The notes under the pieces are model-generated. The model made no database searches. It was not told the origin of the DNA and saw nothing but the letters and a program-made list of their open reading frames with translations. A DNA stretch of 57,274 nucleotides from an uncultured Oscillibacter sp. (lineage in GTDB: Bacteria; Bacillota; Clostridia; Oscillospirales; Oscillospiraceae), in contig URTS01000002.1 of NCBI GenBank assembly GCA_900550685.1, positions 1 through 57,274 on the forward strand, given 5' to 3'. How positions within the stretch are numbered: position 1 is the first letter of the stretch; every line of letters begins with the position of its first letter. Positions 7,949-17,030 of the stretch are shown here, piece after piece. The translations under genes and the position numbers were made by a program.

Positions 7949-9742
7949 CTACTTCACCTCCATGGTCGCCTTCGTGCCGCCGCCTCCGCCGCCGGTGCTC
8001 GTGTCCACGCCGCAGTAGCTCGCGGGCACCCATCCCGTCACGTTCTGTCCCACCGGCAGCTTCCCGCAGCGGGAAGCCGCGTTGGTGATGCGGTAGCGCC
8101 CGTTGACCAGGATGCCGTCGTAGAAATAGAACACGCCGCTTTTATAGCAGCTCGGATTTGGGGCCACGCTGGTGTAGTAGAAGGGGGCGTTGGTCAGCGT
8201 CATCGCCGCCCCGGCCTCAGCTCCCGCCGCCGCGCTGGCGGCGCTGGCCGCCGCGCTCGTCTCGTAGGAGCTGCTGTAATTCGTGTCGCTGGTGTCGGAC
8301 CCCTCCGTGTTGTACTGGATGGAGCCGCCCACCTCGTAGGGATGGAAGCCCTCCCGGACGCCGCTGCACTCGAAGGCCGTGGTAAATCCGCCGCTCTTGG
8401 TGTATTTGTGCGTCACCTTGTCCACGAAATACTTGCCGTTGATGCCGCCCTCTCCGCCAGAGGGGCCGCCGCCGTAGCCGGTAATGTTGATCGTGTTGCC
8501 CGCACTCACGGTCCAGTCTCCCGGAACGGTGAAGCGCAGCTTGATCGTGCCATGGTTGGCCCGGTTCAGCTCCGCGCAGAGCTGGACCGCCGCATCCTGC
8601 ACGCTGGTGGCCCTGCGGTTCACGCTCTTGATGTGCGTTCCGCCGCCCACCTTGCAGGAGATGTCGCAGTCCTTGTCCGCGTCGGTGTAGTCGAAGGTCC
8701 CGCCGGTGTAGGTCCCGGAAAGGGTAGTGGTCCAGCTCAGGCTCCCACGGATGATGTCCGTGCGGTCGAAGGTCCGCACCGCCCGCTTTGCCTTGTATGC
8801 CTCCCGGTCGTAGACCCACAGCCGCCGGGCGTACACCTTGAGCACCAGGCCGTAGTTCTGGCACAGCGTATTGTAGTAGCTGCTGTCCGCTCCGTCCTGT
8901 TCGTCGCACTCGATGTCGTAGTCCTCAGCGTCATAGGTGAAGCCCAGGCCGTAGCGCGCCGCGATGGTCTGGCCGATGCGCTTGATGGAGGTGTTCTTCC
9001 ACGTCACCTTCCGATCTGTCTCGCTGAAATTGCTGTCGCTCGGCTTGCTCACGCCGCCGAGCTGCAAGGTGGTCGGCGTGTCCGAGTAGTTCACGTCGTC
9101 CACCACGAAAAGGCCGCAGTCCATGGCCCGCTCGTCGCCGGGCCGCTCCCAGTCGTGGCCCAGCAGGCGGGGATAAAGCGTCGCGCCCTTCTGCGGCATC
9201 CAGCCCCACAGCCACTTGCTGTCCTGCGCGTCCAGCGTCAGGTCGATGCTGTCGCTGTCGTCCGCCGCGTTGTCCACATAGGTCAGGCTCTCGATGGAAA
9301 GGCCGATGTCCGTTCCCGTGCCCGCGCCCAGCGTTGCGTTCTCCTGTCCGGAGGTCTCTTTCTTCGGCGTGGCCTTGGCGCTGCTCACCGCGCCGCAGTC
9401 CGCCGCGTCCGCCCAGCCGGTCACGTTCTGGCCCACCGGGGTCTTGCCCACTCTCGACGGGGTGTTGGTGATGCGGTATCGCCCTCGTATCAAAATGCCG
9501 TCGTAGAAGTAATACACGCCCGTCTTGTGGGTCGCCGGGTTCTTTGCCACGCTGCTCACGTAGAGGGGCGTGTTGTTCAGCATTACGGCCTGTCCCGCCG
9601 CCGCGCCGGAGCCGGAGCTGGCGGAGGAAGCAGCGCTCCCGCCGCCCTCCGCCGCGTCCACCTGGGCGCTCGCCTGCACCTGTGCGGAATACGGGGTGCT
9701 GCGGTACTGTACCGCAAGTCCGATGCTTCTTGCCTTATTCAT
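7949..9742 (-). CDS. Tail hub protein D-like with two copies of an SH3-like domain
   Basis: 597 aa. The core (~residues 150-500) matches the gpD/late control D hub family: IGLSIESLTYVDNAADDSDS, WMPQKGATLYPRL, TIAARYGLGFTYD and a terminal hub fold ending FTTAFECSGVREGFHPY. Two ~70-aa domains bracket it, at residues ~48-120 and ~520-585. Both read as GVxYFYDGI...GRYRITN...GKxPVGQNVTGW...CG, an SH3-like cell-wall-binding pattern. Ser/Ala linkers flank each copy. I infer that the hub carries peptidoglycan-binding modules. Gene order (gpX before, gpV after) is standard. Confidence 0.85.
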   Translation of the reverse strand: MNKARSIGLAVQYRSTPYSAQVQASAQVDAAEGGGSAASSASSGSGAAAGQAVMLNNTPLYVSSVAKNPATHKTGVYYFYDGILIRGRYRITNTPSRVGKTPVGQNVTGWADAADCGAVSSAKATPKKETSGQENATLGAGTGTDIGLSIESLTYVDNAADDSDSIDLTLDAQDSKWLWGWMPQKGATLYPRLLGHDWERPGDERAMDCGLFVVDDVNYSDTPTTLQLGGVSKPSDSNFSETDRKVTWKNTSIKRIGQTIAARYGLGFTYDAEDYDIECDEQDGADSSYYNTLCQNYGLVLKVYARRLWVYDREAYKAKRAVRTFDRTDIIRGSLSWTTTLSGTYTGGTFDYTDADKDCDISCKVGGGTHIKSVNRRATSVQDAAVQLCAELNRANHGTIKLRFTVPGDWTVSAGNTINITGYGGGPSGGEGGINGKYFVDKVTHKYTKSGGFTTAFECSGVREGFHPYEVGGSIQYNTEGSDTSDTNYSSSYETSAAASAASAAAGAEAGAAMTLTNAPFYYTSVAPNPSCYKSGVFYFYDGILVNGRYRITNAASRCGKLPVGQNVTGWVPASYCGVDTSTGGGGGGTKATMEVK

Positions 9743-9944
9743 ACTGCGCCTCGTATTTCCATGGCGGCAGCGTGCCCGCTCGCGCGTCCTCCACCGTCGG
9801 CGTCTTCAAAACGACCCCGGCGGAAAAGCGGAAGGTGTCGATGTGCTCCGGGTTGGCCGCCATCAGCGCGTCCGCGTGGTATTCGCTGCCATAGACTTCC
9901 TTGGCGATCACGTCCCAGGTGTCGCCGCTCTTTGTCGTGTACAT
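9735..9944 (-). CDS. Tail protein X (LysM-like)
   Basis: 69 aa. It matches the gpX family: YTTKSGDTWDVIAKEVYGSEYH followed by LMAANPEH and GVVLKTP, a LysM-like fold. It connects hub and tube or binds cell wall. It overlaps the hub gene start by 8 nt and follows the tape measure gene, as in P2. Confidence 0.92.
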   Translation of the reverse strand: MYTTKSGDTWDVIAKEVYGSEYHADALMAANPEHIDTFRFSAGVVLKTPTVEDARAGTLPPWKYEAQYE

Positions 9945-9956
9945 AGCTTCCTCCCA

Positions 9957-12900
9957 TCAATAGGCCGTCCGGGCACGCTTGCGCATCATCTGCTCGTACC
10001 ATGCCTCGAACTCCTCCTTGGCCCGCCGCAGCGCTTCCTCAAGCACGTCCGCGTCGGCGTTGCCCTGAATGACGATGTTCGGTGCGAAGGTGAAGCTGCC
10101 TCCGCCTCCGCCGCCCTCGCCGGGGTCGATGGGTTTCAGCTCTGCGCCGTCCGCTGCGCTCAACGCCTGCTCGGCGCTCACGCCCAGCATCCGGCCCGCC
10201 TGTGCCCAGGTGGCGATGTTCTGTGCCCGCACGCCGCGCTGGAAGCTGATCACAGCCTCGCGCCCGGCTTCGCCCGCGATGCTCACGCCGTCGGTAAAGC
10301 CGCCCTTTGCCAGCATCGGTATCTCCGGGATGCTGATGTGGAAGCTCTTGCCGCCGATGATGGGCACCCAGTCCGGGATGTCCAGGCCCAGTCCGTTGAT
10401 GCCGGAGATGGCCTTGTTGATCAGCGCGATCACCGCGTTCACCGGCGTTTTCAGCAGTCCCACCAGCGCGCCGAACGCGCCGCCGAATATCTGCTTTACG
10501 CCTTCCCATGCCTGGGACCAGTTCCCGGTGAATACGCCCGTGATGAAAGCGATCAGCCCGTCGAATACGGTCTTGATACCTTCCAGGATGGGGCCGATGC
10601 CCTGCGCCAGTGCCGAGATACCCGCCAGCACAGCGGGCACCACGACGGAAGCGATGCTCATAATGACGGTGATGATGCTCTGCACGATAGGCATGACTGC
10701 CTGGATGGCCGAGCCGATGATCTGCATAGCCGTCATAATGGCGGAGCCGAGGCCGCTGATGATGCCAGCGATAGACGGAGCCGCCGCTGTGAAGGTTTGC
10801 AGGATGATGGGCACCACGGTTCCCGTCAGGAAACTGAAAATGTCCTGGATGATCGGCTTCACGGTCGTCTGTGCAAAGCTCACGATCTGCCCGACCACGC
10901 CCATCACCGATTGCATGATGGTCGTCAGCCCGTCGAAGGCCGCGCCCGCGTCCTCTCCGAACAGGTTCGTGATGGTCTCCCGCAGCGGGGCCAGCGCATT
11001 TGCCACGCCGCCGTCCGCAAACAGTCCCGTGATGAAGCTGCCCACGTTTTGCAGCACGCCCATGAACTTGTCGAACACGGCCACGCCGGTATCGCCGAAT
11101 ACGTTCTGGATGATGCCCCGGATGTCTTCCAGGTGGTCGCCCAGGATGCTCACCACGGCGATGATGGAGGAGATCACGCCGATCACCGGCGCGGCTCCCG
11201 CGAAGATGCTTCCGAAGCCGGAGGCGATGGGACCCCACACGGTCCCCAGCACACCGGCTCCCGACTTCGCCACGGTGTCCAGGCTCCCCAGCACGCCGCC
11301 GATGGCTTTTCCCGCGCCGGAGTTGGCGATGCCGCTCACAAAGCCGCCCGCCTTACCCAGCAGGCCGGATAGGTTCTGTTGGATGATGCTGCCTTGAATG
11401 GTCGCCGCAGCACCGATGCCTGCGATGCCCTGGCGCAGCGGCATGGTCAGGTTGCCCAGCGCGCCGCCCGCCTTGCCCAGCAGACCCGAAAGGAAGCCGC
11501 CGGTCTTCGTGTTCCCCAGTGTGCTCCCAAAGCTCCCCAGGGAGGAGAACACGCTGCCGAAATACTGCCCGATGCCGCTTCCTGCAATTCTGTTTTTCAG
11601 TGCGCTTCCCGCGCCCTGGTAGCCGGATAAGAGGCCCGGCGTTCCCGCCGCCGCTTCCAGCAGCCCCGCCGTGCCCTTGATGCCGTTGCCGGAGATCAGG
11701 CTGGATGCCGCGCTCCCCAGCGTTTGGAAAAAGCCGTTTCCGCTGGCCGCGCCGCCGAAGGTGGAGAGGAAGCCGCCAGCCGTGCCCGCCGCCTTCTGTC
11801 CGCCCTGGAACAGGCTCTTGATGCCGCCCAGCAGGCCGCCGGTGCGTTTTCCGCTGCCGCCGACAGAGCTGCCCAGCAGCAGGCTCCCCGCGCCGCTCAA
11901 AAGGCTTTCGATGCCCGGCGCAAACTTCATGCCCACGAACACCGCCGCCAGCTTGCCCAGCGTCGAGGCCACCTGCGGCCCATTGTTCGCCAGATAGTCA
12001 AGCCCCTTCTGGATGTAGGGCAGCGCCCGCTCCATGGCATCGCCCAGCCGCTCCACGCCGTCGCTTGCGATCTTTCCCAGCGAGTTCGCCAGCGTCGTCA
12101 GCTCCGGCATATTCTTCCTGATCTGGTTCAGGAAGTCGATCATCGACAGGCTGAACTCCTTCTTTGCCGGAAGGAACGCTTGGCCAATGTCCTGCATCAG
12201 CGCCGCCTTCGCGTTCGACAGCATTATATCGACCGCTTCCGGCGTGCTCGCTTCGATCAGGAACTCCCGCTCCATACTGCCCGTATAGAGGCCGGGGTCG
12301 TTGACCTCACCCAGCGTCTTCTCAAGCAGCGCGAGGTTGTGCGTGATCTTCGCGCCGCCTTCGATTGCCCACTGACCAAACAGAGTGTTCAGGGCAGCCA
12401 CCTTGCGCTCGTCCGGCATATTGTTGATGGCCTGGAACACCGATTTCAGCGTCCCGATGCCGTCGCTCTGCATGGACCTCGCGATGCCCTCAGCGGTGAA
12501 GCCCAGCTCCTCCCACATGGCTTTCTGTGCCTTTGTGGCGTTGGACCCTTTGCTGATGTTCGTGTAGATACGCGAAATGCTGGTTCCCACGCGGTCCGTC
12601 GCAACGCCGGTCGCCTGCATGGCCGTGGCGATGGCCGCCGTAGCCGACGGGTCAACGCCCGCGATCTGGCCCATGGATGCCGCCTGGTTCACGCTCTGCG
12701 CGATCTCCGCCGCCGTCGTGGCGTTGTTCGCGCCCAGGTAGTTGATCTGGTCCATCAGCGTCATTACTTGGTCATGGTTGAAGTTGAAGGCGGCCTCCCA
12801 CTTCGCCATGTAGTTGCCCGCCGTGTCGTCTTCAAGGTCCATAGCGGTCGCGGCGACGGCGGTATCACGCAGGATGCCCGTGCTCATTTGCCGGTCCGCA

Positions 12901-13301
12901 CCGATGCCGGACTGGCCCAGGGCCGCCGACATCTTGGAGATTTGTTCGGTGGTCCGGGGTATCTGCGTGCTGAGGTCCTGGATATAGGTCCTCATGGCTT
13001 TCAGGTTGCTTTGCGCCTGCTCGGTGCTGGTGGTCGCGCTTTCCGTCAGTCCGTCCACGTAGCGCACCATCGCAGACATATTGTTTTCCAGCTTCGCGGC
13101 CTCGGAGGTGCACTTGGCAAGTCCGACTGCGGTCGCCGTTGCCAGCGCCCCCATGGCCGCAAGCCCCGCCGTGCCCACCTTGCTCATGGTGGTGGTCAGG
13201 CTCCCCATCAGGGTATTTGTCTGGTTGATCGCCGTCGTCAGGCTTTTATCTACCTTACCGGCGATCTTGATGCTTAACTCTAATGTTTTGTTCTGTGCCA
13301 T
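9957..13301 (-). CDS. Tail tape measure protein
   Basis: 1114 aa, the longest phage gene here. The N-terminus is helical (KIAGKVDKSLTTAINQTNTL) and followed by the TP901/P2-T type core (AQSVNQAASMGQIAGVDPSA, ATGVATDRVGTSISRIYTNI). There is a long Gly/Ala/Ser-rich middle, then a hydrophobic stretch (~residues 690-960) with many predicted membrane-inserting helices. The C-terminus (LAKGGFTDGVSIAGEAGREAV) is typical of tape measure proteins. It sets tail length and is ejected before DNA. The start lies inside the frameshift extension of the chaperone gene. Confidence 0.93.
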   Translation of the reverse strand: MAQNKTLELSIKIAGKVDKSLTTAINQTNTLMGSLTTTMSKVGTAGLAAMGALATATAVGLAKCTSEAAKLENNMSAMVRYVDGLTESATTSTEQAQSNLKAMRTYIQDLSTQIPRTTEQISKMSAALGQSGIGADRQMSTGILRDTAVAATAMDLEDDTAGNYMAKWEAAFNFNHDQVMTLMDQINYLGANNATTAAEIAQSVNQAASMGQIAGVDPSATAAIATAMQATGVATDRVGTSISRIYTNISKGSNATKAQKAMWEELGFTAEGIARSMQSDGIGTLKSVFQAINNMPDERKVAALNTLFGQWAIEGGAKITHNLALLEKTLGEVNDPGLYTGSMEREFLIEASTPEAVDIMLSNAKAALMQDIGQAFLPAKKEFSLSMIDFLNQIRKNMPELTTLANSLGKIASDGVERLGDAMERALPYIQKGLDYLANNGPQVASTLGKLAAVFVGMKFAPGIESLLSGAGSLLLGSSVGGSGKRTGGLLGGIKSLFQGGQKAAGTAGGFLSTFGGAASGNGFFQTLGSAASSLISGNGIKGTAGLLEAAAGTPGLLSGYQGAGSALKNRIAGSGIGQYFGSVFSSLGSFGSTLGNTKTGGFLSGLLGKAGGALGNLTMPLRQGIAGIGAAATIQGSIIQQNLSGLLGKAGGFVSGIANSGAGKAIGGVLGSLDTVAKSGAGVLGTVWGPIASGFGSIFAGAAPVIGVISSIIAVVSILGDHLEDIRGIIQNVFGDTGVAVFDKFMGVLQNVGSFITGLFADGGVANALAPLRETITNLFGEDAGAAFDGLTTIMQSVMGVVGQIVSFAQTTVKPIIQDIFSFLTGTVVPIILQTFTAAAPSIAGIISGLGSAIMTAMQIIGSAIQAVMPIVQSIITVIMSIASVVVPAVLAGISALAQGIGPILEGIKTVFDGLIAFITGVFTGNWSQAWEGVKQIFGGAFGALVGLLKTPVNAVIALINKAISGINGLGLDIPDWVPIIGGKSFHISIPEIPMLAKGGFTDGVSIAGEAGREAVISFQRGVRAQNIATWAQAGRMLGVSAEQALSAADGAELKPIDPGEGGGGGGSFTFAPNIVIQGNADADVLEEALRRAKEEFEAWYEQMMRKRARTAY

Positions 13302-14076
13302 TCCTCCGCCACCTCGTTATTCAGCGCGATAAACTCCTCGACGGGCAGTTTCAGGTAGAAGTCCACGCCCGTTCTCGTGACCGCTGACAGGCGGATGGCC
13401 GCTTGGCGTAAGGCTTTCGCCCCGCCCTTTACTCGAAAAAACCGCTGTCGTTCACCGCGTTTTTCAGTTTCAGCACCTCGCGCAGCGGCAGGCCTGTGAA
13501 GAACTCCTCCGGCAGGCCCGTCGCCATGCTCGCAAGGATGCAGGCGAACAGGTAGTTGAAGGAGGTCTCTGTCACCATAAAGCCAGCGCGTGCCAGCCGG
13601 TTCTCTGCCTCGCTCTCGTTCATGCTGTTCAGGTCCGCGATGCCGTTCAGGTCCACCTCTGTGTAGGTCTGGCCCTTGAAGTGATACGGCTCCTCAAGCT
13701 GCATCACGTGGTTCTCCGTCGCGGCATCCACGTTCATGTAGTTGCGCACGACACCGGCCACCTTGCGGCTGGCCCCGCGCGGCATCAGCTTGAAAAACTC
13801 GATGGGCAGCTCCGCCGCCTTCGCGGCGATGGCCCTTGCAAACGCGGTCGTGGTCTCGCACAGCATAGCGGCGGCCACCTCCCGCTCGTTGAAAAGCTGG
13901 CGCTGGGCGTCGATGGCGTCCTTCACCGTCAGCTTATCCAGTCCGCTCAGGTCGATGGAAGTGTATTCCGTGCCCTCGAACTTGTAGGGCTTGCCCAGGT
14001 CGATCACGCGCTCGTTCTGCGTGGTCTGCGCGATTTCCTCGTTGGCCTCCGCCATCATGTTCTTTTCTTCGTTCAT
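13280..14076 (-). CDS. Tail assembly chaperone -1 frameshift product (E+E' type)
   Basis: If ribosomes slip -1 at TTTTTTC (13435-13441), the 215-aa chaperone continues as ...SGFF-RVKGGAKALRQAAIRLS and ends EEFIALNNEVAEEWHRTKH, with the stop at 13280-13282 inside the tape measure gene. The extension is about 50 residues, amphipathic and free of stops, and it fills the otherwise unexplained gap 13302-13428. P2 E/E' and lambda G/GT use the same device to make a tape-measure chaperone. Frameshifting itself is inferred. Confidence 0.8.
13429..14076 (-). CDS. Tail assembly chaperone, two tandem domains
   Basis: 215 aa from an ATG behind AAAGGAG. Two copies of a ~95-aa domain follow each other: residues ~24-118 (VIDLGKPYKFEGTEYTSIDL...ELPIEFFKLMP) and ~123-215 (VMQLEEPYHFKGQTYTEVDL...GLPEEFFTGLP). 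The pattern is that of the Mu/P2-type tail assembly chaperone family (Phage_TAC_7). Most homologues have one domain, so this is an internal duplication. It precedes the tape measure gene and carries the slippery site near its 3' end. Confidence 0.85.
   Translation of the reverse strand: MNEEKNMMAEANEEIAQTTQNERVIDLGKPYKFEGTEYTSIDLSGLDKLTVKDAIDAQRQLFNEREVAAAMLCETTTAFARAIAAKAAELPIEFFKLMPRGASRKVAGVVRNYMNVDAATENHVMQLEEPYHFKGQTYTEVDLNGIADLNSMNESEAENRLARAGFMVTETSFNYLFACILASMATGLPEEFFTGLPLREVLKLKNAVNDSGFFE
13435..13441 (-). promoter_or_regulatory. Programmed -1 frameshift site TTTTTTC
   Basis: Read in frame as T TTT TTC, two codons before the TAA stop (13429-13431). Both P- and A-site codons can re-pair after a -1 slip. 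P2 uses TTTTTTG at the equivalent place. Confidence 0.8.
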
Positions 14077-14106
14077 AGTGCTGCTCCTTTCGATTTTTGA
14101 ATATGG

Positions 14107-14146
14107 CGCAGGCCCTACCCTCCGCCGGTGCAGAGAGTAGAGCCTG
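14107..14146 (-). repeat. Intergenic hairpin between tube and chaperone genes
   Basis: GCAGGC...CTAC...CTC pairs with GAG...GTAG...GCCTGC in an interrupted stem. There is no U-run after it on the minus strand. It may adjust the ratio of tube to chaperone mRNA. Confidence 0.4.
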
Positions 14147-14175
14147 CTCGTTTCGCTTTTGACTTTGTGGCCTTA

Positions 14176-14703
14176 TCACGTCAGTTCGGAGATGCCCGCC
14201 AGCATATCCACGCCGTTGACCTTGTAGACGCCGTTCAGCTTGTCCACTTCCAGCAGCGGAGAGCCGTCGTTCTCCACCAGCAGATAGGTCAATTCCAGCG
14301 TCACCTTGGCCTCCATGCCTTCGCCCTTCTCCACCTTGCCGGGGTTGAAGGTCTTCACGCGGCCCATCTCCACCACACGCAGGCCCTTGAAGGCGTAGCC
14401 GCCGGTCTTATCGTAGACCTGCTGGGCGGCGCGCAGCGTCAGGTTCACCACGGACAGGGGAGAAAGCATATCCATGGCGCTGCTGTACAGCACATTGAAG
14501 TCAATCTCCTGCTCCATGCTCTCGAACTGGCCGATGGTGGGGCTGTCGATCTCGCCGTTGATGCCAGCGCCGGACACGGTGCTGGTCTTCATCTTCACCT
14601 CCGGCAGCGTAACAGACGCAGCTACGCCGATCATCTTGTTACCGTCCAGATAGGTGTTGAAGTCGTTGATCTTCTCAGGGATGTAGTTGTTGCTGATGCT
14701 CAT
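14176..14703 (-). CDS. Major tail tube protein (P2 FII family)
   Basis: 175 aa. Family features are INDFNTYLDGNKMIGVAASVTLP at the N-terminus, MEQEIDFNVLYSSAMDML in the middle and the C-terminal MEAKVTLELTYLLVEND. It forms the inner tube. It lies directly downstream of the sheath gene, and the size is typical. Confidence 0.93.
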   Translation of the reverse strand: MSISNNYIPEKINDFNTYLDGNKMIGVAASVTLPEVKMKTSTVSGAGINGEIDSPTIGQFESMEQEIDFNVLYSSAMDMLSPLSVVNLTLRAAQQVYDKTGGYAFKGLRVVEMGRVKTFNPGKVEKGEGMEAKVTLELTYLLVENDGSPLLEVDKLNGVYKVNGVDMLAGISELT

Positions 14704-14721
14704 GTTTTCGTACCTCCCTTA

Positions 14722-16164
14722 TCAGCTCAGTGCGCTTACCAGCGCGTCGGGGTCGAACTCGATGATGTCCTCGATGTCCTCCGCCGGGGTGTACGGGGTC
14801 ATGTACTGGTGGAAGGTGATCTTGCCGTTCATCAGATCGGTGACGGGGTTCTCGTCCTCGTTGTACACGATCTCGTCCCTTGCGGCGACGCCCATGGCGA
14901 CATACCCGTTGCCGCGCACGTTCTCGCTGTCTACGATGGCTTCGATCAGGCGCTTGTTCAGAGGGCTGTCCACCTTCTGGAAATACGTCAGGATGAAGCT
15001 GTTGGCGCGCCAGCTCATGTAGCGGCGGCAGGAGAAAAAGCTGTCCTTCGGGTCCGTGTTGCCGGGGTAGGCGCAGGTGCGGTTGCCCCACAGGCGGAAG
15101 CCGTTCATGTTCAGCCAGGTCGCCACGCCGTAGCTGTTGACTACGTTGGCCTGGTCCTGGTCCAGCAGGACCTCGGTGCCGTCGGCAAGGCACATGGCGC
15201 TGATGGCAATGGTCTTGTTGCCGGGGTTGCTGGGGATGTCGTCGCTGGCCGCGTCGGTGTAGGCGGTCAGGGCAGAGGCCAGGGCGGAGCCGCTGTACAT
15301 CACGTCTCCCACCTTGCCGTAGCCCCACACGCCGTAGGCGTTCGGGTCGGTCAAAGCCTGGCGTTCCTTCTGTTCCTTCACGTCCGCGTACTTGCGCGCG
15401 CCGTCCGCGCCGCTGTCCACGTCCGCGATGCACACGCACTTGAATACGCCGTTGATCTCCTTCGTCTTCGCCTGCAGTGCCGCGCTCACGGTGGCATTGG
15501 CGCTGAAACGGGGAGCCGTCAGGATGCCGGGGGTCATGCCCAGCTTGGGATAGACCTGGCGCACGACTTCCAGGCCGGTCTCCGCGCCGGTTGCCGCGTC
15601 CACGCCGCCCACGATGTCGGCAGCGGTCACTTTGCTGGCGTCCACCTTCTTGCCGGAAACGGTCAGGTTGGTCGCGCCGTCGGCCTTGCCGCCCTCGATC
15701 AGGACGATGCTCACGGTGCCGTCTGCGTTATAAACGGCGGTGTAGTCCTCCTCGGCGGTCAGCGTCTCCTCGCCGTTTTTCACCACCATAGTGTTCAGGA
15801 GCACGCCCGTCTCCTCCATCACGGCCACGCCGCTGTTGATCTGCACGGTCTTCTCCTCCATCTCGGCGGAGTGCTTGGCCGGGTCCAGCACATTGATCAG
15901 CACCAGGGGAGCCACGTTCACCACCGCGAACGATGCAGAGATCGCTTCGCAGAGGGTGAAGCTCGCAAAGTCGTCGCTGTACCCAACGGCAGCGATGGCT
16001 TCCGCCTTGCTGTACACCAGCAGAGGCTTATTGATGGCCGCAGCCGGGTCCGCCAGCAGATGCACCGGGGCGGTCCCGATCACGACCTGCAAACCGGCTG
16101 TTCCGTTCAGCGGAGCGATCATGCTGGTTTCCTGCTCGCTGACGTAAATGCCATGTCGATACAT
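14722..16164 (-). CDS. Tail sheath protein (P2 FI family)
   Basis: 480 aa. It begins RHGIYVSEQETSMIAPLNGT and carries the sheath-family elements VVIGTAPVHLL, EVVRQVYPKLGMTPGIL and, at the C-terminus, RYMSWRANSFILTYFQKVDSPLNKRLIEAI. This is the contractile outer sheath. Together with tube, gp25 and gpJ it fixes the morphotype as myovirus. Confidence 0.95.
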   Translation of the reverse strand: MYRHGIYVSEQETSMIAPLNGTAGLQVVIGTAPVHLLADPAAAINKPLLVYSKAEAIAAVGYSDDFASFTLCEAISASFAVVNVAPLVLINVLDPAKHSAEMEEKTVQINSGVAVMEETGVLLNTMVVKNGEETLTAEEDYTAVYNADGTVSIVLIEGGKADGATNLTVSGKKVDASKVTAADIVGGVDAATGAETGLEVVRQVYPKLGMTPGILTAPRFSANATVSAALQAKTKEINGVFKCVCIADVDSGADGARKYADVKEQKERQALTDPNAYGVWGYGKVGDVMYSGSALASALTAYTDAASDDIPSNPGNKTIAISAMCLADGTEVLLDQDQANVVNSYGVATWLNMNGFRLWGNRTCAYPGNTDPKDSFFSCRRYMSWRANSFILTYFQKVDSPLNKRLIEAIVDSENVRGNGYVAMGVAARDEIVYNEDENPVTDLMNGKITFHQYMTPYTPAEDIEDIIEFDPDALVSALS

Positions 16165-16181
16165 ACGTTCTTTCCTCCTTC

Positions 16182-16514
16182 TTACAATTCGGATTTGATT
16201 TTCTGGAACAGGATGGCCTCCGCCGTCCCGCTCCTGCCCAGGTTGCTTCTTACCTGGGCGAAACGGCCCACGCTCACCAGCAGCCCTTTGGCCGCCGGGT
16301 GGGCCTGAATGAAGTCTGCCAGCGCGGCAGGAATGGTGCCCGCGTACACGGTGTACTGTCTGGCGACGCCGCGCACGCTGGGGCCGCAGTAGACGACGGG
16401 GCCGGTCTTGGCCTCCCGCTCCATGGGAACGGCAGTCTTGACCTCCGCCGCCGCAGCGGCTTCGCTCATGGGCGCGGCCATATCCGCCGCGCGCGGTTCG
16501 GTTCTCTTGCTCAT
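16182..16514 (-). CDS. Hypothetical neck/tail protein
   Basis: 110 aa from the ATG at 16514, overlapping the preceding stop (ATGA). Ala/Glu-rich N-terminus, then VVYCGPSVRGVARQYTVYAG and FIQAHPAAKGLLVSVGRFAQV, a compact alpha/beta pattern. Its place just before the sheath gene suggests a tail-completion role. I do not recognise a named family. Confidence 0.65.
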   Translation of the reverse strand: MSKRTEPRAADMAAPMSEAAAAAEVKTAVPMEREAKTGPVVYCGPSVRGVARQYTVYAGTIPAALADFIQAHPAAKGLLVSVGRFAQVRSNLGRSGTAEAILFQKIKSEL

Positions 16515-17026
16515 AGCAGTCCCTCCAATTCGGTGTCTTGGGTCATGGCCGGAGCCGTACAGTTCATGGTCACAGCTCCGTAGTAATACGGGGCTGTGTC
16601 GTCCTGTTGCAAGGCCCAGGCGATGGGCTTTAGGATGGTGAAGGCTCCGCCGAAGTACGGCGCGGTGCACGCTCTCTGCACGATGTCTTCCTTGATGTTG
16701 GCAACATCCTGAAAGCCCGCCCGCTCGATACCGGTGTCATAGGCGCAGATGATCAGGCTGAACTCCACCGTCTGCGGGCTTTTATCGTCCGCGATCTCTC
16801 CGCCGGTCATGCGTACCACGATGTATGGCGCGTGCGCCACGTCTGTGTCGGCGTCCACATCGTTCTCCTCCGGGATGGGAAGGTCCTGCTTGAAGATTGC
16901 AAGCGGCTTCCGCCCCTCCTGGCCGTTGTACTTCTTTCCGGCGAACAGCTCGCGCAGCATCTCGATCAATGCGTCCTGGCAGAGCTGCGGCGTTTGGCCG
17001 ATGCCCACTTTCATCGTTTCTTTCAT
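16511..17026 (-). CDS. Putative tail terminator / neck protein
   Basis: 171 aa. It contains MLRELFAGKKYNGQEGRKPL and APYIVVRMTGGEIADDKSPQ, followed by FSLIICAYDTGIERAGFQDV, the layout of lambda gpU/Mu-type tail terminator proteins. It lies between the gpZ-like protein and the sheath gene. The assignment rests on pattern and position. Confidence 0.6.
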   Translation of the reverse strand: MKETMKVGIGQTPQLCQDALIEMLRELFAGKKYNGQEGRKPLAIFKQDLPIPEENDVDADTDVAHAPYIVVRMTGGEIADDKSPQTVEFSLIICAYDTGIERAGFQDVANIKEDIVQRACTAPYFGGAFTILKPIAWALQQDDTAPYYYGAVTMNCTAPAMTQDTELEGLL

Positions 17027-17030
17027 GTCC

